Notes: generated by a model not told the origin, from the sequence alone. A stretch of 64,000 bases of DNA from Haloechinothrix halophila YIM 93223 (GCF_000504245.1 NZ_KI632509.1:1053723-1117722), one strand, 5' to 3'; shown: positions 8,473 to 21,045, counted from the stretch's first letter. Program-made: numbers and translations.

Positions 8473-9105
8473 CTATGGCATCGCTGTGTCGCCGGGTGTC
8501 GCGCCGCCCGCGGTGCCGAGTACGGCCAGCACCCGGCCGAACAAGTCGTCCGGCACCGCCCCTGGGTCGAGGCTGTCCTCCACCGCGAAGCCGTTAGACA
8601 GCGCCAGCACCACCGTCGCCGCCTCATCCGGCGGAAACGGCAGCGTAAGCCCGTGCCGCTCGGCCACCCGCTCGATCATCGCGGCCAATGACTCCCTGAG
8701 TCGCTGGCGCCGCGTGCGGAGCGCGTCCGCCAGCTCGGGGTCGCGCTGCCCGCTGACGGCGTAGGCGATCAGCAGTCGCTGCCACCTTGCCCCGGTGTGA
8801 ATGGCGTCGACGAGGTGTTTGCCCACGTCACGCAGGGCATGGTCGGCGTCGGCCGCGCTGTCGAACAGGGCCGTGGCCTCCCGCTGCCGCTCGGCCACGT
8901 ACTCATCCATCAGCGCGAGCACGAGGTCGTTCTTGCTGCGGAAACTGGAGTACACCGCGCCCTTGGTCAGCCCGGCCGCGGCGGCGACGTCGGCTACCGA
9001 CGCCGCCTCGATGCCGCGTGTCGTGAAGACGTCGTGGGCAGCGGACAGCACCCGCCGCCGGGTCTCCTCCCTGGTGGGACGGCTGCGCTCGGGGCGCCCG
9101 GTCAC
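8473..9105 (-). CDS. TetR family transcriptional regulator
   Basis: The 210-residue product has the TetR DNA-binding domain at about residues 12-60 (RRRVLSAAHDVFTTRGIEAASVADVAAAAGLTKGAVYSSFRSKNDLV, read in parts) and an all-helical ligand domain. The GTG start at 9105 overlaps the stop of the upstream lipase gene by GTGA, so both are on one mRNA and the regulator probably controls the lipase. Tandem palindromes at 10442-10463, upstream of the lipase, are the likely operator, making this an autoregulated pair. The ligand is unknown. Confidence 0.9.
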   Translation of the reverse strand: MTGRPERSRPTREETRRRVLSAAHDVFTTRGIEAASVADVAAAAGLTKGAVYSSFRSKNDLVLALMDEYVAERQREATALFDSAADADHALRDVGKHLVDAIHTGARWQRLLIAYAVSGQRDPELADALRTRRQRLRESLAAMIERVAERHGLTLPFPPDEAATVVLALSNGFAVEDSLDPGAVPDDLFGRVLAVLGTAGGATPGDTAMP

Positions 9106-10415
9106 GGCGCGGTCGCGCAGGTGTCCGGCGCCTGCTGTCCGGTGAACCGGCCGCCGAGGTAATCGACGGCGAGCGGCGCGCCGGTGATCGCGCCGAGCAC
9201 GTGGTCACCGATCACGGCTGGCTGGAACTGGACCGTCGCGCCGCTCCCGCACCAGGCTTCGTTCAGCACGATCGCCTGGTCGAACGTGACCAACTCGTCG
9301 GTCGGCGAGTGGTAGATCATCGCGGGCGCCTGCGGCGTGGTGCCGCCGAGCCGGATGTCGTCCAGCACTCGCTGCCACTCCGGCAGCGCCATCGGATCGT
9401 CCACCGTGGTGTAGCTGCTCAGGCTGCGGAAGGCGTAGCGGGCGGAGAACTCCTCCACGCACTGGGTGCTGATCTCGGCGGCCATTTCCTTGCCCTCGTC
9501 GGTGAGGATCTCCTCGAACGGCGCGTCCGGGTAGGCCCGTGCCAGACCGACGGCAGCCGCGAGCACGAGCCCGCTGGCCGGGCCGCCGTCGTGCAGGTTG
9601 GCCATGTCTTCCATGTCGGCGGGGGCCGCGCCGACTGCCGCGCCCGCGACGTTCAGCTCGGGCGCGTAGTCAGCCGCGCGCTGCGCCGCCCAGGCGGTCG
9701 AGAAGCCGCCCTCGGAATATCCCCACAGTCCGACCTGCGCGGTGTCACCGAGCCCGGCATCGGGCAGTTCGGCAGCGGCGCGGGTGGCGTCCAGTTGAGC
9801 GTGGCCGAGCGAGCGACCGGCGACGTAGGTGTGCGGGCCAGGCGTGCCAAGGCCTTCGTAGTCAGTGACGACGACGGCCCAGCCCCGGTTCAGGGCCTGG
9901 CTGAAAAGCGAGAACTCTCGCTCCGAGCCGGTGGCGAGCTTATAGGACGGCGCGCACTCCGGCCCGAGGCCGTGGGTGCCGACGGCATAGGAGACCAGCG
10001 GGCGCTCGCCCTCGCCGGTCCATGCCCCTTCGGGCACGATCACGGTGCCGGAAACCGCGTTTGGCTCGAAGGTGGCCGACGTTGAGCGGTACAGCACCTG
10101 CCAGGCATTGACCGGCACGCTGAAGCCGTTATCGGAGACGTCGATCTGCCGCGACCGAAAGACCGTGCCCGGCTCGACGTCCGGCAACGGGTCTGGCGGG
10201 GTGTAGAACGGGTCGTCCTGCGGCGGCGGGATGGCCTGCTGCAGGGCGGCGGGCTGCGGCATGGCCTGCGTGGCCGGGGTGACTGCCGCTGCGCTGGCCT
10301 GGGTGACGGCGCCGGTGACCAGCGCGGTCGTCGCGCCGAGGGTGACGAGCACGCGCATCGTCCGGCGTCTGCCCATCCTGGCCCTGGCCGTTCTGTTGTC
10401 GTCCACTGCTGTCAT
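9102..10415 (-). CDS. Secreted lipase (LIP / secretory lipase family)
   Basis: The 437-residue alpha/beta hydrolase has an N-terminal export signal (basic RMGRRRTMRV, hydrophobic core, Ala-rich cleavage region near ASAAAV). The nucleophile elbow is GYSEGG, and the oxyanion region is VGTHGLGPECAPS. Later landmarks include VGAAPADM and a lid-like helical insertion, as in the secretory lipase family first described from Candida and common in actinobacteria. The ATG at 10415 is preferred because GAAGG precedes it, although spacing is long; a GTG at 10427 is an alternative. It overlaps the tetR gene downstream. It probably hydrolyses lipid esters outside the cell, but the substrate is unknown. Confidence 0.85.
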   Translation of the reverse strand: MTAVDDNRTARARMGRRRTMRVLVTLGATTALVTGAVTQASAAAVTPATQAMPQPAALQQAIPPPQDDPFYTPPDPLPDVEPGTVFRSRQIDVSDNGFSVPVNAWQVLYRSTSATFEPNAVSGTVIVPEGAWTGEGERPLVSYAVGTHGLGPECAPSYKLATGSEREFSLFSQALNRGWAVVVTDYEGLGTPGPHTYVAGRSLGHAQLDATRAAAELPDAGLGDTAQVGLWGYSEGGFSTAWAAQRAADYAPELNVAGAAVGAAPADMEDMANLHDGGPASGLVLAAAVGLARAYPDAPFEEILTDEGKEMAAEISTQCVEEFSARYAFRSLSSYTTVDDPMALPEWQRVLDDIRLGGTTPQAPAMIYHSPTDELVTFDQAIVLNEAWCGSGATVQFQPAVIGDHVLGAITGAPLAVDYLGGRFTGQQAPDTCATAP

Positions 10416-10441
10416 GCCGCTGACCACCTTCGATACTCGCT

Positions 10442-10463
10442 GGTATTGAATACCGAACGGTAT
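10442..10463. promoter_or_regulatory. Candidate TetR operator: overlapping palindromes
   Basis: Two palindromes share bases: GGTATTGAATACC (10442-10454) and ATACCGAACGGTAT (10450-10463). They lie 27-48 bp upstream of the lipase start. The size, symmetry and TATA-rich half-sites fit a TetR-family operator, presumably for the regulator at 8473-9105. They stand out in the surrounding high-GC sequence. Confidence 0.65.
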
Positions 10464-10491
10464 CCAGTGGTGTGGGTCACGTCAAGATGCG

Positions 10492-10567
10492 GTGAAGGAC
10501 GCTTTCCGCGCGTTGGCCGTAGCGAGGGCGTCCGTCACCGCGCCCAACGCGGCGAAAGCGCATTCAC
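10492..10567. repeat. Hairpin repeat, GTGAATGACGC family, before the DUF4328 gene
   Basis: Bases 10492-10516 (starting GTGAAGGACGCTTTCC) and 10544-10567 are imperfect reverse complements over about 24 bp around a 27-nt loop. The arm matches the hairpins at 707-753 and 39185-39237. It sits between the lipase promoter and the DUF4328 gene and might insulate them. Confidence 0.6.
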
Positions 10568-10654
10568 GAAAACTACTCACGCCGAATGGGCGATCCGGGT
10601 ACACTGCGCGGCTCTGTCCTCATTGGTCACAAGCTACGAGAGGGATTTCCCTGC

Positions 10655-11407
10655 ATGTCAGAACCCACAACGCCACAATCGGGACCGCACCCACCGGTCC
10701 CACCCAATCCATCCGAACCGCCGCTTCCCGCCGCGCCACCGCCGTCAGGATCCCTGCGCCCGACGCGGATTCTCGGCTGGGCCGCCGCCGTGCTGATCGT
10801 GCTGTACGTGCTGGCGGATCTGGCGTTGGCAGTTCTCGCGTGGAGCACGGAAGACGTCATCGCGGAATACCTCGCCGGGGACGCCGCGAGCGTGGCTCCG
10901 TTCAACGTGGCTATGACGCTCACTTCCGTCGCTGGCACGCTGTCTTTCGCGACGTTCATCGCTTCGGCTGTCGTGTTCGTGATCTGGCTATGGCGGGCAC
11001 GGGTTAACGCCGAACTGCTCTGTCGCGCGCAACACACGCGCTCACGCGGCTGGGTGTGGGGCGGTTGGATCTGCCCGGTCGTGCTCCTCTGGTTCCCGTT
11101 CCAGATCGTGCGCGACGTCTGGAAGGCGAGTCACCCGGATGTCGCGCCAGATGGCTACAACATGCACCTCATGCCGTTCACCAAAGTATTGGGCTTGTGG
11201 TGGGCGGTGTGGCTGTTCGACCTCGCTGTTGACCAGTACATCGTTCGCCGTGACATCGGCGAACAGTTCGATCCGCTGATCGGCGCTAACGTCTTGTCGT
11301 TCGTCCTCAGCGCCATCGCGGGCGGCCTGCTCATCCGCCTGATCATGCAGATCTCGTCGTGGCAGGAAACGAAGATGTCCCAGCCGCAACTCGTGGCCGC
11401 GTACTGA
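10655..11407 (+). CDS. DUF4328 domain-containing membrane protein
   Basis: The 250-residue protein has a Pro-rich cytoplasmic N-terminus (about 37 residues, PPVPPNPSEPPLPAAPPP) and then several TM helices. RSRGWVWGGWICPVVLLWFPFQIVRD (read in parts) is the characteristic DUF4328 core, with the conserved WKAS motif after it. Function is unknown; Pro-rich/DUF4328 proteins are common in actinomycetes and are often linked to integral membrane signalling. The ATG at 10655 is chosen because GAGAGGGA precedes it; an upstream in-frame ATG at 10586 would lengthen the N-terminus with non-homologous sequence. Confidence 0.8.
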   Translation: MSEPTTPQSGPHPPVPPNPSEPPLPAAPPPSGSLRPTRILGWAAAVLIVLYVLADLALAVLAWSTEDVIAEYLAGDAASVAPFNVAMTLTSVAGTLSFATFIASAVVFVIWLWRARVNAELLCRAQHTRSRGWVWGGWICPVVLLWFPFQIVRDVWKASHPDVAPDGYNMHLMPFTKVLGLWWAVWLFDLAVDQYIVRRDIGEQFDPLIGANVLSFVLSAIAGGLLIRLIMQISSWQETKMSQPQLVAAY

Positions 11408-11428
11408 CGCCACACGTCGTCCGCCCGG

Positions 11429-11480
11429 CGGATCTTGATGCTGTTCGGCGATACGGGTCGCCGCGACGCATCAAGATCCG
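11429..11480. repeat. Bipartite hairpin repeat, GGATC-family copy 1
   Basis: The outer arms CGGATCTTGATGC (11429-11441) and 11468-11480 pair perfectly. The inner arms CGGCGA (11446-11451) and TCGCCG (11458-11463) form a second stem around a 6-nt loop. The same two-stem architecture is seen at 11861-11912 and 28219-28266. Copies 1 and 2 flank the truncated oxidoreductase. Confidence 0.7.
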
Positions 11481-11482
11481 TG

Positions 11483-11833
11483 CCGGAGGGCCGACGGTTT
11501 GACTTCGAGTTGATCGGCACTGGCCGCGCCGCACTGGAACTGCTCGGGCGTGGCGGCAGGGCACTGGTGCTCGGCTGGTCGTCGGGACAACCGACCACTG
11601 TGGACGGATCGGACGTCGTCGGGCGCGGCATCACCGTCGCGCCCGCGTTCGGTCCTGACCTGCTGAGCCGCGTCGGTGGCGTGCGGGAACTGGAGCAACG
11701 CGCGCTGGCCGCAGCCGCACGCGGTGATCTGGTGCCGGTGGTCAGCGCGACGTTCCCGCTGGCGCGGGCGGCCGACGCACACCAGGCGCTTGAGTCGCGC
11801 GCGACGATCGGCAAGGTGGTGCTCAAGCCGTAG
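11483..11833 (+). pseudogene. Truncated zinc/quinone-type oxidoreductase (C-terminal remnant)
   Basis: About 116 residues (GRRFDFELIGTGRAALELL ... ATFPLARAADAHQALESRATIGKVVLKP) match the C-terminal end of MDR-superfamily zinc alcohol dehydrogenase/quinone oxidoreductases. The typical DAHQALESRATIGKVVL terminus and stop are intact. The N-terminal catalytic half and most of the Rossmann fold, about 200 residues, are absent. Homology begins immediately after the hairpin at 11429-11480, and an upstream start codon lies inside that hairpin. A second hairpin of the same family follows at 11861. This is most simply a deletion remnant, although a short translated product cannot be excluded. Confidence 0.7.
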
Positions 11834-11860
11834 GAGACGTTGCGGCCGGACTCGCCAGCG

Positions 11861-11912
11861 TGGATCTTGAGACCAAACGGCGATCCATATCGCCGGAACG
11901 CCTCATGATCCA
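11861..11912. repeat. Bipartite hairpin repeat, GGATC-family copy 2
   Basis: Outer arms TGGATCTTGAG (11861-11871) and CTCATGATCCA (11902-11912) pair with one mismatch. Inner arms CGGCGAT (11878-11884) and ATCGCCG (11889-11895) pair perfectly around CCAT. Right-arm AACGCCTCATGATCC is shared with copy 3 at 28219-28266. Confidence 0.7.
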
Positions 11913-11956
11913 TAGGTGGCATCCGTCCCACCGAGCGCGACCGGGCGCTAGGACGC

Positions 11957-12898
11957 TCATCGGGCCACCGGCGTGTACTCCGCTTCCGAAGGCGTGGCCG
12001 GCGGGCGCACCTGGCGGGTCCAGGACATCGAGCCGAGCAGCACGCCGATGATCACGATGCCTGCCGCCGCGACCTCGATCGCGGTCGGCCGTTCGCCGAG
12101 CACCAGGAACGCCAGCGTCATGCCGACGATCGGCACCAGTAGCGAGAATGGCGCGACCACCCCTGCCGGATTCCGGCTCATCAGCGTGCTCCACAGTCCG
12201 GATCCAGCGATGGTGCCGATCAACACGATGTAGACCAAACCCCCGAGCCCGATCAGTCCCACCGGCGATCCGAGCCCGGCCAGCGCCTGCCAGCCAGCCG
12301 ATGGACCCTCGAAGGTCAGCGACAGCGCGTACATCGGCACCGGCGGAACCACTGACATCCACAGCGTGAAGTGCAGCGGATTCACCGGACCCCTTGTCGG
12401 TTCGGCGAAGCCCTTGCGGTTGCAGAGGTTTCCGCCAGCCCAGCTCAGTGCGGCCAGCACGGTGAGGATCATCGGCAGCAACGCGGCGTGCTCGGCGCGT
12501 TGCCAGCCGATGATGCTCATGCCGAGCACTGCGAGCCCGATACCGGATGCCGCGATCGGCGTGATCCGCTCACGCAGCAGCACCGCGCCGAGCAACACCG
12601 TGAACGGCGCGGACGACTGGAGCACCAACGACGCCAGGCCGGTCGGCATCCCGATGTGCATCGCGACGAACAGCAGTGCGAAGTGCCCAGTGCCGAAGCC
12701 GAGGCCGAAGCCGATCAGCCAGCGCAGCTTCACACCAGGCCACGGTACGAAGAGCATCGTCGGCACCGCGAGCACAGCGAATCGCAGCGCGGCGGCGAAC
12801 AGCGGTGGAAAGTGCTGGATGGTGGCGTGCACGGCGAGGAAGTTCGCGCCCCACATCACGGCCACGGCTATGGCGAGCAGGCGATCCCGTTGCGACAT
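11957..12898 (-). CDS. EamA/DMT family transporter
   Basis: The 313-residue protein has about ten TM helices arranged as two EamA repeats. The first is AIAVAVMWGANFLAVHA onward and the second begins near LPMILTVLAALSWAGGN; each ends in a LGERPTAIEVAAAGIVIIG- or LRERITPIAASGIGLAV-type segment. DMT members export amino acids or metabolites, but the substrate is not readable. ATG at 12898 is chosen because the preceding in-frame sequence is charged, non-homologous and overlaps the promoter region. It diverges from a LysR gene 72 bp away, which is the usual arrangement for an exporter controlled by its LysR partner. Confidence 0.88.
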   Translation of the reverse strand: MSQRDRLLAIAVAVMWGANFLAVHATIQHFPPLFAAALRFAVLAVPTMLFVPWPGVKLRWLIGFGLGFGTGHFALLFVAMHIGMPTGLASLVLQSSAPFTVLLGAVLLRERITPIAASGIGLAVLGMSIIGWQRAEHAALLPMILTVLAALSWAGGNLCNRKGFAEPTRGPVNPLHFTLWMSVVPPVPMYALSLTFEGPSAGWQALAGLGSPVGLIGLGGLVYIVLIGTIAGSGLWSTLMSRNPAGVVAPFSLLVPIVGMTLAFLVLGERPTAIEVAAAGIVIIGVLLGSMSWTRQVRPPATPSEAEYTPVAR

Positions 12899-12970
12899 GC
12901 CTTCGAGCCTGCGATCGACGACTCTCAAGCACCAGCGAAATATTTTTGAGTGTCTTTGTAGTATTGCTTC

Positions 12971-13879
12971 ATGGACGTCATTCGGCTTCGCACGCTTCGC
13001 GAGTTCGCCGATCGAGGCAGTCTCACCGCTGCTGCCGCCGCGCTGCACTGCACACCGTCCGCCGTGTCACAGCAGCTCAAGGCGTTGCAGGCTGAGGTGG
13101 GTGTCGTGCTCACCGAACCGGCAGGGCGTGGCCTGCGGCTGACCGATGCCGGGAGGGCACTCGTCGTCCGAGCGGATGAAGTGCTGGCCGCTGTCGAGCG
13201 CGCGAGGTCCGAACTGGATACCTACCGCAGCGCGCCGCGCGGCACCGTGCGGATCGCGATCTTTCCGTCCGGTGGTCAGCTGTTGCTGCCCGGCTTCTTG
13301 CACCGGGTCAACGAACATCCCGAGCTGGGGGTTGAGGTGCGCGACATCGACATGATGCCGTCCGAAGTGCCTGGCATGCTCGCGGACTTCGACATCGTCG
13401 TCACGCACCGCGATGAACGCGCCGAGCCGTTCGAGTCCGATCGGCTGACTGTCACGCACCTGCTCCGCGAGCCACTCGACGTCGCCCTGCCCGTGGGCCA
13501 TCGGCTCGCGCACCGGCGCAAGGTCGAGCTCGCCGAACTGGCCACCGAACGTTGGATCGGTGTCGAGGTCGGTTTCCCAGTCGACGATGTGCTGCGCTCG
13601 CTTGTCGTCCGCACCGGGGTACGGCCGGACGTCGTGCAGCGCATCAACGACTTCGGCGTGACGGAAGAGCTGGTCGCGGCGGGGCACGGCGTCGCGCTGC
13701 TGCCGAGGTACACGATCGACACCCGGCGCGGCAAGCGCATGTTGCGCAAGCCGATCGCCGGGATCAGGGCTGCCCGCTACGTCGAGGCCGTGCTCCGCAC
13801 CGGCGCCCCGGCGCGCCCAGCGGTCGCCACCGTGCTCGACCTGCTGCGCGCCGAGGCGTGCGCGGTGACGCCGCGGTAG
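12971..13879 (+). CDS. LysR family transcriptional regulator
   Basis: The 302-residue protein starts with a LysR winged helix (LRTLREFADRGSLTAAAAAL, then TPSAVSQQLKALQ) and continues into a periplasmic-binding-fold effector domain (GTVRIAIFPSGGQLLLPGF onward). The 72-bp gap to the divergent EamA gene is locally AT-rich (AAATATTTTTGAG, GTAGTATTGCTTC), unlike the surrounding DNA, and must hold both promoters and the LysR site. It probably activates the exporter and represses itself. It ends six bases before the convergent leuA stop. Confidence 0.9.
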   Translation: MDVIRLRTLREFADRGSLTAAAAALHCTPSAVSQQLKALQAEVGVVLTEPAGRGLRLTDAGRALVVRADEVLAAVERARSELDTYRSAPRGTVRIAIFPSGGQLLLPGFLHRVNEHPELGVEVRDIDMMPSEVPGMLADFDIVVTHRDERAEPFESDRLTVTHLLREPLDVALPVGHRLAHRRKVELAELATERWIGVEVGFPVDDVLRSLVVRTGVRPDVVQRINDFGVTEELVAAGHGVALLPRYTIDTRRGKRMLRKPIAGIRAARYVEAVLRTGAPARPAVATVLDLLRAEACAVTPR

Positions 13880-13885
13880 CCCGCC

Positions 13886-15773
<1,888 letters not shown>

Positions 15774-15919
15774 CAGCGAAGCAGGAGTGCGCGTGCCACG
15801 CACCCAGCATAACGAATCTGTCGAGTAGCGCATCCATCTGGGGCGTCGCAGGCGAGTTGACCGGGCGATTCGGCGGTGTAGCGATAGCGGCGCGGCGCGT
15901 GGCATGTCAGACTCCCCGC

Positions 15920-16309
15920 ATGGGCGAGCACGCTGAGAAGTCGAGCGCTAACTCGAACGATCACGAGGCCGGGGGCGGCAAGCGCGGCCCGAGCGTCGAC
16001 TGGATCGCGGTTAAGGACAAGATGGTCAACATCCTCGCCGCGATAGTGCGCTGGGTGTTCCTGCTGTTCGCGCTGGTCCTGGTGTTGCACGTGGTGTTCA
16101 CCATCGCGGACGCGAACGAGGAGAACAGCATCGTGTCGTTCGTCCGCGACTGGGCCGACCCGCTCGCGCTCGCCTTCAAGGACCTGTTCCAGCCTGACGA
16201 CGCGCAGCTGAAAATCCTGGTCAACTACGGCATCGCGGCGATCTTCTGGCTGATCGTGTCGTCTCTCGGCGCCACGATCATTCGTCGGTTGGGCGCGCTC
16301 GGAAAGTAG
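15920..16309 (+). CDS. Hypothetical membrane protein
   Basis: The 129-residue protein has a hydrophilic N-terminus (about 30 residues rich in Ser, Asn, Gly and Lys), a TM helix (IVRWVFLLFALVLVLHVVF), an intervening loop (DWADPLALAFKDLFQPDDAQ) and a second TM helix (YGIAAIFWLIVSSLGATII) before a basic end. Small proteins of this type lie beside leuA in related actinomycetes, but no function is known. ATG at 15920 follows a weak ribosome site. The gene is divergent from leuA; a longer in-frame extension upstream would run antisense to leuA and was discarded. Confidence 0.75.
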   Translation: MGEHAEKSSANSNDHEAGGGKRGPSVDWIAVKDKMVNILAAIVRWVFLLFALVLVLHVVFTIADANEENSIVSFVRDWADPLALAFKDLFQPDDAQLKILVNYGIAAIFWLIVSSLGATIIRRLGALGK

Positions 16310-16324
16310 CGCCCGGCGTTGCGA

Positions 16325-16366
16325 GACGCCGTGTCCCCCGCTCGGGACGTTGTGTGCCGAGCTTAG
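16325..16366. repeat. Two 21-nt repeat units at a convergent gene end
   Basis: Units 16325-16345 (GACGCCGTGTCCCCCGCTCGG) and 16346-16366 resemble the four 21-nt units at 50748-50831 in phase and composition (GACGYYGTGTCC core). They lie between the convergent 15920 gene and the nitroreductase and overlap the latter's stop. Confidence 0.5.
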
Positions 16367-16953
16367 AACGCGGGCGTGTCCCACCCAGCGCGAGCGAACT
16401 CCGCCAGCGGGATGCGTGATCGCTCCCCGCGTTCCCGCTCGACGAGCCGCTGCGCGCCGAGCACATCGGCGTCCGTCTGCACCCCGACGGCGATGGTGAC
16501 CACCGGCCGGACGTCGTCGGGCAGCTCGAACGCGCGGTGAAGCGCGTCCGAATCGAACCCCGCCATCTGGTGGGCGGCCAGCCCTTCGGCCACCGCTTGC
16601 AGCACGAGGTTCTGCGCGGCGAGCGCGACGCCGTATTCCGCGTAGGGCACGTCGCCTTTCTCGTTGCGGGTGATCGCCACCCCGGCGAGTAGCACCCCGA
16701 CGCGGCTCGCCCAGTCCTGATTGCGCTCGGTCAGCGTGCCGAGGATGCGGTCGAACACGGCGTCGCCCCTGCGGCCGACCAGGAACCGCGCGGGCTGGGT
16801 GTTGCCGAACGACGGCGCCCACCTGGCGGCTTCGAGTAGTGCGCGCAGTTGCTCTTCGGACACCTTGGCGTCCGGGTCGAACGCGCGCGGGCTCCAGCGC
16901 TGCGCGATCAATTCGTGCACGGCGACGCTGGTCGCCGCTGGCTTGCGCTGCAT
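16363..16953 (-). CDS. Nitroreductase family protein
   Basis: The 196-residue FMN-dependent oxidoreductase shows RWSPRAFDPDAKVSEEQL, the FMN-phosphate-binding pattern at the N-terminus, and ARWAPSFGNTQPARFLV, a nitroreductase signature. AEYGVALAAQNLVLQAVAEG and a later HQMAGFD also match the NfsB/HBN-like fold. The physiological substrate is unknown. The gene starts 8 nt after the upstream mannosyltransferase on the same strand, so the two are probably cotranscribed. ATG at 16953 follows a GGAG motif. Confidence 0.88.
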   Translation of the reverse strand: MQRKPAATSVAVHELIAQRWSPRAFDPDAKVSEEQLRALLEAARWAPSFGNTQPARFLVGRRGDAVFDRILGTLTERNQDWASRVGVLLAGVAITRNEKGDVPYAEYGVALAAQNLVLQAVAEGLAAHQMAGFDSDALHRAFELPDDVRPVVTIAVGVQTDADVLGAQRLVERERGERSRIPLAEFARAGWDTPAF

Positions 16954-16961
16954 GGCTCCAG

Positions 16962-18212
16962 TTATATCGCGTACGGCCAGGTGACAAGCGCGTGCGCACC
17001 GAACCAGCCGCTCACCACGGTCACCGCGGCCAGCACTACCAGCGTCGTCGCCGGTTTGCGCTTAGCCAGCCCGAGCGCGACGGGGATGAGCAGTGTGAAC
17101 GCGGGCAGCAGCAGCCTCGCCTTCGAATTCATCAGTCCGTTCGAACCGAGGTCCATCACCAGCACGCCGAGGCCATACATCATCAGCGGCCACTCCACCC
17201 GGCGGACGAACCCGACGACCACCAGTACGACGGCGGCGAGTAGCACCATGACCGTGCCGACCTCGTGTACCGACTCCGAACGCGCGATGGCCTCGCCCGT
17301 GAACCGCAGCGTGGCGGCACCGCCGTCGAACGCGGAGTTCCACCCCTGCTGCTGCAGTTCGCTCCAGCCGCCGAGCTGGGTGAGGACACCCTGCCCTTGC
17401 CGGATCTGCGCGCCAGCCCACCACAGGTACCCCACCAGGCCCACCGGTGCGAGCAGGAGACCGGCGAGCGGACGCAACGCCGGACGGCCGCCCCTGCGGC
17501 GGAGCTCCATCGCACAGGCGAAGGCCGCGGCGCCCACCGCGAGGACGAGCGCGAGCCCGCTCGGTCGCACCAGCCCGGCCAACGCACACAGCACGCCGGC
17601 CCACACCCACTGCCGCCGCAGCACGAACACCAGCGACCACGCGGCGAGCGCGCAGAACAGGGCCTCGGAGTACGTCATCGACAGCACGACGCCCATCGGA
17701 GACGCGGCGAACAGGGCCACAAGGATCAGCCCGACCCGGCGGGAGCCGCCCCGGATCAGCATGCCGATGTGGACGAGCGCGTACGCCGCCGCGATCCCGG
17801 CGAGGATGCTGACGACGAACGCGGCGGTGTCCACGGACAACCACGTCAGATCGGCCAGCCAACCGGTCAGTGTCGGGTAGCCGGGAAAGAACGCCAGTGG
17901 CGTCTGCGCGGTGCGTTCGCCGTGTGCGTCGAGCAGCCAGTCCGGCGCATCGGTATATCCGCCGGTGGCGATGCCGAGGTACCACTGGCCGTCCCACGCC
18001 GTCAGCGAGCGGTGCACCGTTGTGTTGTTCGGACCGGCGAGCAGGACGAGGATCAGCACGCCGATGTGGCGCACGACGAGGTAGACCAGCGCGGGCATGA
18101 ACGCGAGCAGCGCTTGGGAGGTGCGGTCGCGGCGCGGCGTACCGGCTGGGGCCGGCGACACGCGCGAAGCTGACTGCGGCTCGATGAGCGCTACGGTGTC
18201 CGTCGGACTCAC
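16962..18212 (-). CDS. PIG-V-like membrane mannosyltransferase
   Basis: This 416-residue integral membrane protein has 10 or more TM helices. The extracytoplasmic loop after TM1 carries LTAWDGQWYLGIATGGY, the W-D-x-x-W-Y-x-x-I-A motif of PIG-V-like polyprenol-phosphomannose transferases, with the catalytic Asp. PLAFFPGYPTL and SMTYSEALFCALAAWSLV are further family landmarks. It probably adds mannose to a cell-envelope lipid or glycan from a polyprenol donor; acceptor unknown. GTG at 18212 follows GGAAAG. Its function and direction do not tie it to the divergent ask operon. Confidence 0.8.
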   Translation of the reverse strand: MSPTDTVALIEPQSASRVSPAPAGTPRRDRTSQALLAFMPALVYLVVRHIGVLILVLLAGPNNTTVHRSLTAWDGQWYLGIATGGYTDAPDWLLDAHGERTAQTPLAFFPGYPTLTGWLADLTWLSVDTAAFVVSILAGIAAAYALVHIGMLIRGGSRRVGLILVALFAASPMGVVLSMTYSEALFCALAAWSLVFVLRRQWVWAGVLCALAGLVRPSGLALVLAVGAAAFACAMELRRRGGRPALRPLAGLLLAPVGLVGYLWWAGAQIRQGQGVLTQLGGWSELQQQGWNSAFDGGAATLRFTGEAIARSESVHEVGTVMVLLAAVVLVVVGFVRRVEWPLMMYGLGVLVMDLGSNGLMNSKARLLLPAFTLLIPVALGLAKRKPATTLVVLAAVTVVSGWFGAHALVTWPYAI

Positions 18213-18472
18213 TGCGGGGCTTTCCGGAAGGTAGGCGACGCTGGTGCGTCTAGCCTAGTGTGGTGCGTGCGACGCCGTTGGCACGACATCATCGCGAACC
18301 CATCACGGCTGGTAGAAGCCGCGCACATGGGTGCACGGAAAGTGGTCGGTGCCACATCGGTACCGCATTCGGGTTGGGTCGGCCGGTACCCTTGGTTCAG
18401 CTACAGGGACGACGCCCGCCCCGATACAAGGACTGGGGCCTGGGCGCTCCCGTTGGAGGAGGTTGGCGCGCA

Positions 18473-20763
<2,291 letters not shown>

Positions 20764-20774
20764 GGCGGCGCAGC

Positions 20775-20840
20775 CGCGCGAGTCGCACCTTATCTCGCGC
20801 GAGTTGCCCGTTCCGGGCGCGCGCGAGTTCCGACTTCCGG
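20775..20840. repeat. Three 21-nt repeat units after asd
   Basis: Units 20775-20795, 20796-20816 and 20820-20840 each start CGCGCGAGT and two end TTCCGG; a 3-nt insert separates units 2 and 3. The rest of the 20764-21106 gap carries the hairpin at 21006-21045 and no plausible gene. Confidence 0.55.
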
Positions 20841-21005
20841 TGCCGCGTGTTCCCCATTCGAGGAGTGCGGCCCGGTGCCGCCGCTGCTGCCGGAGTCCGG
20901 CGTGATCGATGCCTACCACCGGGTGTGCCGTACCGGAGAGTGGAGGAGCGAGAGCGGACCTGACCTTCCCTTTACGGTGTCCGTAGGGCGGAACACACAT
21001 CGCCG

Positions 21006-21045
21006 CAACTGGTTTTCTCGCAGGTCAGAGCGGGAAAACCAGTTG
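21006..21045. repeat. Inverted repeat upstream of rtcB
   Basis: Bases 21006-21021 (CAACTGGTTTTCTCGC) and 21030-21045 pair at 15 of 16 positions around 8 nt. The arm contains an A4/T4 run and lies 61 bp before the rtcB start. It may terminate asd transcription or be an operator for rtcB; the sequence alone cannot decide. Confidence 0.55.
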
